Part shown: positions 17,315 to 24,141 of the stretch, piece by piece | Layout of the letters: each line of letters begins with the position of its first letter | Numbering within the stretch: the stretch's first letter is position 1 | Assembly (NCBI RefSeq): GCF_017255015.1 | Contig: NZ_JAFKCS010000029.1 | Location: 1-40,596, forward strand | Length of the DNA: 40,596 nucleotides | Reading direction: 5' to 3' | From: Bowmanella yangjiangensis | GTDB lineage: Bacteria > Pseudomonadota > Gammaproteobacteria > Enterobacterales > Alteromonadaceae | The notes under the pieces: model-generated | The model's database searches: none | Seen by the model: only the letters and a program-made list of their open reading frames with translations | What the model was told of the DNA's origin: nothing | Made by a program: the position numbers and the translations under genes

Positions 17315-18505
17315 ATGACGGTTTCTGCCCCACAAGAATTACCTGCACCTCTATTCAGACTAGGGTTCAGGCCGATGTTTCTGGTAGCAGCGCTGTTTGC
17401 CATAGTGGCAATCGGTGCCTGGGGAGGGACCTTCGCCGGATGGTGGGGGCTGACCCCTTATGGCGGCAGTTATTTCTGGCATGCCCATGAAATGCTGTTT
17501 GGCTTTGTCGCGGCCGTGGTAACCGGCTTTTTGCTCACCGCGGTACAAAACTGGACAGGGGTACCGGGCCTTAAGGGCAAGCCATTAGCCCTGCTGGTAC
17601 TGGTCTGGGCGGTGGGCAGAGTATTGATGTGGTGGGGACCCGGCTGGCCACATTGGCTGGTGGCCTCGCTGGATCTGTTGTTTTTGCCCATGGTAGCCGG
17701 GTTTATGGCCTATCCACTGATTAAGGTCAGCCAATGGCGTAATCTGTTCTTTGTTCCTGTGCTGGCGCTGATGACCTTGGCTAACTTCCTTACTCACCTG
17801 AGTGTCATAAATGGCGAGGCGCATTGGTTTAAACAGGGCAGTTACTTAATGTTGATGCTGGTTACGCTGCTAATGGCAGTGATAGGTGGTCGGGTCATTC
17901 CCATGTTTACCGCCAATGGCACAGGGACAACCAAAGTCGTGCCCATTGCCTGGCTTGAGAAAGCCGCTTTACTCTGTATCTGGTTGTTGGTGCTGAATGT
18001 GCTGTTTGGCAACCTGCTGCCAGCCAATGTGCTGGGCTTACTTTGCCTGCTTGCTGGCAGTTTGCATTTGTTCCGCTGGTGGCGCTGGCGGGTACGGCTG
18101 ACCTTGACAGTGCCCCTGTTGTGGTCACTGCATATCGCTTATTTATTTATTCCTCTTGGTCTGTTTGCACTGGCCGGGCACTACCTGGGTGATTGGCTGC
18201 CCCTAAGCACTGCAGCACATCTGCTCACTGTTGGCGGCATGGGCGGAATGATTATGGCCATGATGGCCAGGGTGTCGCTTGGCCATTCCGGCCGACCGCT
18301 GCAACCTCGTCCCATTATGAGTCTGGCATTTGCGTTGATCTTTTTGGCCGCCCTAGTGAGGGTCCTGGGCAGCTGGCTGTTGCACCAGCAGATCCTGACC
18401 GTATTCGTGCTGGCCAGTATTTTGTGGTGTTTGGGCTTTGCCATTTTTACCTTTGTTTATTGGCCGGTGCTGACAAGACCGCGTGTCGATGGCAAGCCTG
18501 GTTAA
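17315..18505 (+). CDS. nnrS: NnrS family heme-copper membrane protein
   Basis: NnrS is a polytopic membrane protein with heme and copper that relieves NO stress and occurs with denitrification genes. The 396-residue product has about 12 hydrophobic segments and the family motifs RLGFRPMF at the amino terminus, WHAHEMLFG near residue 55, GRVIPMFTANG near residue 190 and GGMGGMIMAMMARVSLGHSGR near residue 305. TGGAG lies 8 bp before the ATG. It is very probably co-transcribed with narK. Confidence 0.95.
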   Translation: MTVSAPQELPAPLFRLGFRPMFLVAALFAIVAIGAWGGTFAGWWGLTPYGGSYFWHAHEMLFGFVAAVVTGFLLTAVQNWTGVPGLKGKPLALLVLVWAVGRVLMWWGPGWPHWLVASLDLLFLPMVAGFMAYPLIKVSQWRNLFFVPVLALMTLANFLTHLSVINGEAHWFKQGSYLMLMLVTLLMAVIGGRVIPMFTANGTGTTKVVPIAWLEKAALLCIWLLVLNVLFGNLLPANVLGLLCLLAGSLHLFRWWRWRVRLTLTVPLLWSLHIAYLFIPLGLFALAGHYLGDWLPLSTAAHLLTVGGMGGMIMAMMARVSLGHSGRPLQPRPIMSLAFALIFLAALVRVLGSWLLHQQILTVFVLASILWCLGFAIFTFVYWPVLTRPRVDGKPG

Positions 18506-18578
18506 AGATTTTCTGTCTGGTAGGTAGGAAAATTGGGGCGAGCTGACCTGAGATCTTAACCTCTCTTTGGGTGTAACT

Positions 18579-20360
18579 ATGTATTGTTACGAGCAAAATT
18601 TAGGTAAAGCCTACGCTGCGCGTTTACCAACTCTTGGGCAATGTATGGCCGGGGTTTTAGGCTTTTTTGGTGTACAGCGCATCTATGGTGTAGGCGGCGA
18701 TTTTGCCGCCAACCTGATTAGTGCTTTTGAAACCAGTCTGGAGCTATGCCCTTCCAGCAATGAAATGCATGCCGCTTTCAGTGCCTGTGCCCAGGCGGAG
18801 TTGGATGGTCTGGGCGTCTGCTTGACGACCTATACCGTGGGCAGCTTACCTTGTCTGTCAGCGGCGGCGCTGGCCATGGCAGAAAACCTACCTGTGGTAT
18901 TTATTTCTGGTGCGCCGGGGGAGAGCGAAATCGGTGATGTGGCAATTCATCATACAGTACATGGCCGCAGTGCCTGGCAAACCAGACTGGATGCCGCCTT
19001 GCAGGCCTTTGCCGGGCTGGGAATGCGTGCAGAGCGCTTGCAGGGGCAACGAAACAGCGGCCAGCCGAATATGGCCGGCGAGCATTTTTTACAGTTAGTG
19101 AATCACGCCTGGCAGCATCGCCAGCCGGTGTTTGTTGAGGTGCCACGCGATCAGGTGTTTGCCCTGACTCAGGCCTTATCGCTGCCCGCGCATCCTGGGT
19201 TATTACGACCAGTCGAACAAGTGCTGTCAGGTGCAGGCCTTATTGCTGAGGAAATTGCCCGGCGTTTACGTGACTGTAAATACCCTGTGCTTTTTATTGG
19301 TGATGCGGTCAAGCATAACCCACGACTCAGGGCGCAGTTACTGGCGTTTTGTGAGCGCTTGTCTATCCCTTTTGCCACCAGTTGGTTTGCTAAAGGCTTG
19401 TTTGACGAGTTTCATCCCCTTTGTCTGGGTGCTTACAACGGGGTATTTTCTGATAATCCCAGCCGTGTCTATATAGAGCAACAGGCAGACTATGTGCTGG
19501 ATGTTGGCAGCAACATCTTCAGTCAGGACACCAACACCGCGTTTTCCACCGGCAGCCATTTTATCCACGCCATGCACAACAAGACGGTATTAAAAGGTAC
19601 ATCGGTTGGTGAAGGAGACTTGATTGAATTATTTGATTGTCTGGCAGCCTGTCCCTTGCCGTCTTTTGACTTAACTCTGCCAGACTGGGCTGCGCTGACA
19701 GTGGAGCCACAAGCGAAGCTGGACTTTCACAATCTGGCCCAGACCCTTAATTACCTGCAGACTCGGGATCCTCACCCTTTTCTCTATCTTCCTGAGGTAG
19801 GCAACAGCTATTTTGCCAGCTATGGATTGCGTAACCGGCTTGGTATTGTCGGCCGGGGTTGGCTGACCAATCCCTGGTATGGTGCGATGGGCACCTGTCT
19901 ACCTTATGCCCGTGAGGCTGCTCGTTGTATCAAAGACAAGCAAGGTGATGAACGGGTGGTTGTTATAGTGGGAGACGGTGGGCTGCATTTTCAACTCAAT
20001 GAGTTGATTGAGCTGCAAAAAGATAAGGCAGCGGTCATTATCATTTATATGCGCAACAACCTGTTCCATCTGGGCAAAAGCAGTGATGCGCCAATATATT
20101 ATTGTAATGATCCGGCCTTTGATGTTGATAAGCTGATTTCGGCTTATGGCGGCAGGGTTAGCCATTGTCATGATGTTGGTCAGTTTTGTCAGGCTTTTGC
20201 TGAGGCGGTAACAAACAATCAGGGAATGACCGTGATTTCGGTTCAGGCCAGTATAGAAAGTCAGTATCAGTGTCGAGAGATAACCCTGCTAAATCTATAT
20301 ATCCGCAGTCAGAATGGCGACGAGCAGGCCAGGGAAGCTTGGTTGGCGGCTACGGGGTAG
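18579..20360 (+). CDS. Thiamine diphosphate-dependent enzyme of the pyruvate/indolepyruvate decarboxylase family
   Basis: The 593-residue product has the three-domain layout of 2-oxo acid decarboxylases. The amino-terminal PYR domain has D41 (VGGDF), the cofactor-activating E62 (SSNEMHAAF) and the H124-H125 pair (IHHTVHG) diagnostic of pyruvate/indolepyruvate/phenylpyruvate decarboxylases. The PP domain has the TPP/Mg motif GDG at 465-467 with N493-N494. The catalytic Glu that follows NN in Zymomonas PDC (NNYGYTIE) is replaced: the sequence reads NNLFHLGK, putting K500 there. It may therefore act on another substrate or do carboligation. ATG 18579 is preferred over an upstream TTG; both have weak ribosome-binding sites. 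It lies 73 bp after nnrS and overlaps moeB convergently by 11 bp. Substrate unknown. Confidence 0.82.
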   Translation: MYCYEQNLGKAYAARLPTLGQCMAGVLGFFGVQRIYGVGGDFAANLISAFETSLELCPSSNEMHAAFSACAQAELDGLGVCLTTYTVGSLPCLSAAALAMAENLPVVFISGAPGESEIGDVAIHHTVHGRSAWQTRLDAALQAFAGLGMRAERLQGQRNSGQPNMAGEHFLQLVNHAWQHRQPVFVEVPRDQVFALTQALSLPAHPGLLRPVEQVLSGAGLIAEEIARRLRDCKYPVLFIGDAVKHNPRLRAQLLAFCERLSIPFATSWFAKGLFDEFHPLCLGAYNGVFSDNPSRVYIEQQADYVLDVGSNIFSQDTNTAFSTGSHFIHAMHNKTVLKGTSVGEGDLIELFDCLAACPLPSFDLTLPDWAALTVEPQAKLDFHNLAQTLNYLQTRDPHPFLYLPEVGNSYFASYGLRNRLGIVGRGWLTNPWYGAMGTCLPYAREAARCIKDKQGDERVVVIVGDGGLHFQLNELIELQKDKAAVIIIYMRNNLFHLGKSSDAPIYYCNDPAFDVDKLISAYGGRVSHCHDVGQFCQAFAEAVTNNQGMTVISVQASIESQYQCREITLLNLYIRSQNGDEQAREAWLAATG

Positions 20361-21108
20361 CTTGACCACAAGTCGGGCAATCAGGTCTGGCGGCGAGACG
20401 AAACTGCTGCCATTGGGCGGTTTTGGCATCAAACAGATTCAGCACCCCGGCCTGGATTTTCACTCCCGCTAGATATTTTACCGCTTCCAGAGCCTGCATG
20501 GCGCCAATGATGCCGACTACCGGTGAGAGAATGCCGGACTCCACACAGCTGAGCCTCTGTTCACCGAACCTGTGGGAAAGGCAGTGATAACAAGGGAAAT
20601 TCGCACCGGGAAGGTAGCAAAATACTTGTCCTTCCATGCGGATGGCGGCACCGGATATCAGGGCAGTGCTATGCTTTACACATAGCTGATTTATGAGGTT
20701 GCGACTGTCCAGATTGTCGGTGCAATCCAGCACCACATCATGCCGGATAACCAGTTCTGCCAGTTCTTCTGGCGTAGCTCGACGGTCTAACGGCACAATC
20801 CTGGTTTCTGCGTTACAGGCTTGCAAACGTGCTGCTGCGGCATGGACTTTGTTTTTGCCAATATCACTTTGTGCGAAAAGTACCTGACGCTGCAGATTAC
20901 TCAGCTCCACTTTGTCATCGTCGCATAAGGTCAGCGTGCCAACGCCTGATGCTGCCAGGTATTGCGCCGCCGCATTGCCTAAACCGCCAACGCCGATAAT
21001 CAGTGCACTGCCTGCCAGCAGCTTTTCCTGGCCTTCCAGATCAAAACCGGGTAACAAAATTTGCCGGTTATAGCGCAGTGCTTGCTGGCGGGTGAGACTG
21101 TCATGCAT
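20350..21108 (-). CDS. moeB: Molybdopterin-synthase adenylyltransferase MoeB (ThiF/HesA family)
   Basis: MoeB adenylates the carboxy terminus of MoaD in molybdenum cofactor synthesis. The 252-residue length matches E. coli MoeB. Visible are the ATP-binding GVGGLGNAAAQYLAASGVG near residue 39, DDDKVELSNLQRQ near residue 63, DCTDN near residue 129 and zinc pairs CYHC and CPTC. ThiF is similar, but the neighbouring MobA-like gene and a denitrification region, where molybdoenzymes are expected, favour MoeB. Its 3' end overlaps the TPP-enzyme gene by 11 bp tail to tail. A NarL/NarP-like site lies 75-90 bp upstream of its start. Confidence 0.88.
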   Translation of the reverse strand: MHDSLTRQQALRYNRQILLPGFDLEGQEKLLAGSALIIGVGGLGNAAAQYLAASGVGTLTLCDDDKVELSNLQRQVLFAQSDIGKNKVHAAAARLQACNAETRIVPLDRRATPEELAELVIRHDVVLDCTDNLDSRNLINQLCVKHSTALISGAAIRMEGQVFCYLPGANFPCYHCLSHRFGEQRLSCVESGILSPVVGIIGAMQALEAVKYLAGVKIQAGVLNLFDAKTAQWQQFRLAARPDCPTCGQATP

Positions 21109-21182
21109 TGAAATACTCCGTAGGTTTTGTTCTTTTTAACCTTGCCCGTCAGCGCTGGCAATACCAACTTGGCTTTGGATAC

Positions 21183-21198
21183 TACCTATTTGGAAGTA
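21183..21198. promoter_or_regulatory. NarL/NarP-like 7-2-7 site
   Basis: TACCTAT-TT-GGAAGTA fits the inverted heptamer pair TACYYMT-N2-AKRRGTA with one mismatch, and sits inside a wider inverted repeat ATACT...AGTAT (21179-21199). It lies between divergent moeB and the MobA-like gene, both related to molybdenum cofactor. No NarXL or NarQP genes are in the window. Confidence 0.45.
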
Positions 21199-21252
21199 TG
21201 GCGTCCGGCATAACTAACTGGTGAACTGATGACCAAAAGCTCGGAGGTAGGC

Positions 21253-21747
21253 ATGAATACGGTAGGGATGGTTGTTACCCACCAATGCAGCGATGTCTGG
21301 CTGGCGTCTAAAGCATTTGATAAGGCACTGTGCAGAGTTAAAAGCATACTGAACCAATGTGGTATCAAAGATATCAAGATCAGTCGCAACTGCTTTACGG
21401 CCGGCCATTTGCCGGATATTTACCCTCAGCAAGGGGTGTTATCGGCATTGCACGCGGCACTTTTTTATCAAACACACTCCCATGTGCTTTGTGTTCCGCC
21501 GGATATGCCCGGCCTGTCGGTTGAACTCATCCGCTGGCTGTTGGTATCTGGTCGGATTGCCAAGCGCAGCTGCCATTACCGTGATTATTCATTACCTATG
21601 TACTTGCACAATGACAAGGCGCTTCGCGAACGCCTGGAATATCGGCTAAGTGAGGGGCTGCCGGTAAATACCGACAATATTGAGATCCTGAAATGCCGCA
21701 GTTTGGTAGCCCCAGACCCCAGCCGATTGGTACGAATTTTTGATTAG
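21253..21747 (+). CDS. MobA-like protein lacking the N-terminal nucleotide-binding motif
   Basis: ATG 21253 with GGAGG 5 bp upstream gives 164 residues. The middle resembles molybdenum cofactor guanylyltransferase MobA: QQGVLSALHAALFYQTHSHVLCVPPDMPGLS corresponds to the MobA segment with GPLAG and the metal-binding CD-P region, followed by LPMYLHNDKALRERLEYRL, like the LPVLLH region before the MobA carboxy end. The expected amino-terminal GG-x-S-x-R-M-G loop that binds the nucleotide is absent; the protein starts MNTVGMVVTHQCSDVWLAS. It may be a regulator or a degenerate paralogue rather than an active transferase. It faces moeB across a possible NarL/NarP site, and NorR boxes begin 2 bp after its stop. 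Confidence 0.55.
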   Translation: MNTVGMVVTHQCSDVWLASKAFDKALCRVKSILNQCGIKDIKISRNCFTAGHLPDIYPQQGVLSALHAALFYQTHSHVLCVPPDMPGLSVELIRWLLVSGRIAKRSCHYRDYSLPMYLHNDKALRERLEYRLSEGLPVNTDNIEILKCRSLVAPDPSRLVRIFD

Positions 21748-21748
21748 T

Positions 21749-21805
21749 GGTGTTTTTTACCTTGGTGGTGATTTTTACCCTGTTGAAGTTAGGGTGAAAA
21801 CTACC
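21749..21805 (+). promoter_or_regulatory. Three NorR-type enhancer boxes (GGT-N7-ACC) upstream of RIC
   Basis: Three exact GGT-N7-ACC motifs lie at 21749-21761, 21767-21779 and 21793-21805. This is the core described for NorR sites, which typically occur in threes upstream of sigma-54 promoters. A matching -24/-12 promoter starts 40 bp downstream. Confidence 0.85.
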
Positions 21806-21844
21806 GTGTTTTTAAAATATTCATTTAAAACATTGAGTTATGTT

Positions 21845-21859
21845 TGGCCTGGGGTTTGC
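21845..21859 (+). promoter_or_regulatory. Sigma-54 promoter upstream of RIC
   Basis: TGGCCTGGGGTTTGC agrees with TGGCAC-N5-TTGC including the invariant GG and GC at correct spacing. Transcription would start near 21871, about 30 bp before the RIC ATG. Confidence 0.85.
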
Positions 21860-21902
21860 TTTACTGGTTACGTAGATCAGTACACAGCCAACAGGAGACA
21901 TT

Positions 21903-22586
21903 ATGGAAATGCTGTACCAATCTCTGGGAAATCTTGCGACGCAAATTGCTGGGGCAACCCGGGTTTTTCATCACTATAAACTGGATTTTTGTTGTGGAGG
22001 GCATCGCACTTTGGCGGAAGCCCTGCATAAAAAAGGTTTGGATGCACAGCCTATTGTTGAGGAGCTGACCCGTCTGTCAGAAAAAAGCGAGACGGGGCAG
22101 AATTGGGCATCGGCCAGTAATCAGGCGTTAATCGCCCATATTCTGGAACGATTCCACGCTAAGCACAGAATACAGCTGCCTGAACTTATACGTTTGGCCA
22201 GACGGGTTGAACAGGTACATGCTGAATCGCCGGATTGCCCGAACGGCTTGGCGGAGCATCTGGAAAAAATGCAGTTGGAGCTGGAAAACCACATGATGAA
22301 AGAAGAGCAAATTCTCTTCCCTATGTTGTCCAGCGGTATGCGGCCAACTGGCCCTATCACTGTGATGCAGGAGGAGCATCTTGAGCATGGGGAAGCCTTA
22401 GAGCAAATGCTGGTGCTGGCCCATGATCTGGAATTACCGCCCGGTGCCTGCAATACCTGGACGGCCCTATATCTGGGATTGCGTGAACTCAAAGAAGATT
22501 TAATGGATCACATTCACCTGGAAAATAACATTCTGTTTGTTGATCGCAGCAGCGGTGAAGGAAGCTGTTGCGGTAGTTGTCACTAA
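21903..22586 (+). CDS. ytfE: Iron-sulfur cluster repair di-iron protein RIC (YtfE/ScdA/DnrN/NorA)
   Basis: RIC proteins carry a non-heme di-iron centre and repair Fe-S clusters damaged by NO or oxidants. The 227-residue product has the ScdA_N/DUF542 segment (VFHHYKLDFCCGGHRTL, residues 21-37) and then a hemerythrin-like four-helix domain with the expected His/Glu residues (HILERFHAKHR, ENHMMKEEQILFP, MQEEHLEHGE, MDHIHLENNILF). The tail GSCCGSCH adds a cysteine-rich end not present in E. coli YtfE. AGGAGA precedes the ATG. It has its own sigma-54 promoter with three NorR boxes and a strong terminator, so it is a single-gene NO-responsive unit. Confidence 0.94.
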   Translation: MEMLYQSLGNLATQIAGATRVFHHYKLDFCCGGHRTLAEALHKKGLDAQPIVEELTRLSEKSETGQNWASASNQALIAHILERFHAKHRIQLPELIRLARRVEQVHAESPDCPNGLAEHLEKMQLELENHMMKEEQILFPMLSSGMRPTGPITVMQEEHLEHGEALEQMLVLAHDLELPPGACNTWTALYLGLRELKEDLMDHIHLENNILFVDRSSGEGSCCGSCH

Positions 22587-22602
22587 ACGCGGCTTTCCAG
22601 CC

Positions 22603-22643
22603 ATCGGGTGGGCGTAGTGGTTTGGTTGCCCACCCGATTTTTT
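22603..22643 (+). terminator. Rho-independent terminator of the RIC gene
   Basis: A perfect 11-bp stem (ATCGGGTGGGC, 14-base loop, GCCCACCCGAT) is followed by a run of T residues (22638-22643). It lies 17 bp after the RIC stop. Confidence 0.92.
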
Positions 22644-22728
22644 CTATCTTCGTATCTTATCTGTGGTCACTTTTTTTTGTGTTAGCCCGGGGGCTGATAT
22701 GCATGTCGGATAGATGCGGGGCGGCTTG

Positions 22729-23865
22729 TCAGGCCACCCGGGTCGATAGGACATGATTGCTCTGTCCGTGAATCAGCGCTTCGGTCAGGCACTTAATCAG
22801 ACTGGCCACTTCCACAGCCGCTTGGTTCATACTGAGCAAACAGGTTTTTGCGGTTTTGAACTGTTTCTCGTTTGCTGCCTGCAAAGCCAGGCGGGCAAAT
22901 TCATGTACCTGTTCATGCGGTTGCTCCAGTTGCCGGAATTGCCGAATGGATTCGAAGTGGGTGCGAAACATGGGGTTGTAATACCAGCGACCAATGCCGC
23001 ACTCTTCTTTGCCAATCGCCTGCGTCAGGTCAATGGGCAACAGGCCGAGCACCATACGTTGTACGGTGACGACCAACTGCAATTCCTCTATGTTGCCCAG
23101 CTCAATCTCTGCCAATAGGGCACTTTTAACCAGGCTGGCCTGAATATGCCGCATATCCTGCAGTTGCTCACTGATATTTCCGATATGCTGCTCCACGTGC
23201 CCAAGCTGATGTTGGGTCAGAGCGATATCCTGCTGGCTTTGTTTGTGGGTTTGCTCCACTTTGCGCTCTATTTCCTCTGCCTTGTCACCTATATGGCCGG
23301 TAAGCTGCCCGGCTTTTTGTGCCAGTGTCCTCACTTCGTTGGCCACTACGCTAAAACCCCGCCCGTGTTCCTGAGCACGAGCCGCTTCAATGTTGGCATT
23401 GAGAGACAGCAGATTGGTGGTTCGAGCCACGTCGTTGACTTGCTCGCTAATTGCCTGAATTTGCCCGGTGTGTTGTTTCAAGTCGACGATATCTGCTGCC
23501 ATTTGCCGGGTTCGGCCGAGAATGTCGCCAAGATTGCCCAGCACCTGACTGAGTGCATGCTGAACATGCACAGAGCGTTTGTTCAGAGATTCCATATTGT
23601 CTCTTTCGTCGGCCAGGAATGTCTGCAGTAACTGAAAGCTTTGCCGGTAGCCATCCAGCGAATCAGCAAAGCCGGTTAATATGGCCTGCTGTTCATGGCG
23701 TAGGCTGTCCTTTTGTTTGAGACGCTGGTTTTCCTGTTGACACAGATATAGCTGCTGTTGCATATCGCACTTGGCCTGTTGTTCTGTGCGCAGTGTTTCT
23801 GATGCTTGCAACCATTGCTGTTTGTAGTGCTGACCGAAATATTGTTGTAGGAAGTGAAGCAGCAT
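22729..23865 (-). CDS. Soluble methyl-accepting chemotaxis-type receptor with a C-terminal CZB domain
   Basis: This 378-residue protein has no transmembrane segment. After an amino-terminal coiled coil (about 10-60) it has a chemoreceptor signalling hairpin (about 110-210) with the conserved tip around [18 protein letters not shown] and [15 protein letters not shown]. The carboxy end (about 240-365) is a chemoreceptor zinc-binding domain: C-x-I-G-x-W (CGIGRW), then HEQVH 22 residues later, as in the consensus. The first zinc His expected about 25 residues before the Cys is absent and appears replaced by Glu (IEEL). GGAGG precedes the ATG, which directly follows the stop of the small membrane protein gene. 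It is the third gene of the norB unit; signalling in response to NO or redox state is inference. Confidence 0.86.
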   Translation of the reverse strand: MLLHFLQQYFGQHYKQQWLQASETLRTEQQAKCDMQQQLYLCQQENQRLKQKDSLRHEQQAILTGFADSLDGYRQSFQLLQTFLADERDNMESLNKRSVHVQHALSQVLGNLGDILGRTRQMAADIVDLKQHTGQIQAISEQVNDVARTTNLLSLNANIEAARAQEHGRGFSVVANEVRTLAQKAGQLTGHIGDKAEEIERKVEQTHKQSQQDIALTQHQLGHVEQHIGNISEQLQDMRHIQASLVKSALLAEIELGNIEELQLVVTVQRMVLGLLPIDLTQAIGKEECGIGRWYYNPMFRTHFESIRQFRQLEQPHEQVHEFARLALQAANEKQFKTAKTCLLSMNQAAVEVASLIKCLTEALIHGQSNHVLSTRVA

Positions 23866-24084
23866 TTAAACCTCCAGTTTTTGTGCATGGCGTCCAATAC
23901 ATCTGAGCACATAGGCGATTTTTAGCAGGGTGGCTGCAAAAATCAGACTGATATGGGCACTCACCTGCACAGTGATGCTGAAGTGATCGGCGGCCAGGTA
24001 ACCTACCCAGATTGTCAGCAGTATAATGCTCACAGATAAAACCAGCAGGCCTTCAGCCATTCGGGTCAGTTGCGGAAATTTCAT
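23866..24084 (-). CDS. Small two-helix membrane protein of unknown function, between norB and the chemoreceptor
   Basis: A 72-residue protein starting at ATG 24084 with GGAGG 8 bp upstream; an in-frame ATG at 24111 has no comparable site. Two hydrophobic helices are visible (about residues 11-32 and 40-60), separated by ADHFSITVQVS and followed by a basic tail (RCIGRHAQKLEV). It begins 57 bp after the norB stop and abuts the chemoreceptor with no gap, so it is part of the same transcript. I do not recognise the family. It could be an accessory subunit of the NO reductase or a membrane anchor for the soluble receptor; neither is shown by sequence. Confidence 0.75.
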   Translation of the reverse strand: MKFPQLTRMAEGLLVLSVSIILLTIWVGYLAADHFSITVQVSAHISLIFAATLLKIAYVLRCIGRHAQKLEV

Positions 24085-24141
24085 GTATACCTCCAGAAAC
24101 TGTTTGGGCAATAGGGCAGGACGTGTGCCTGCCCCAAGGGG

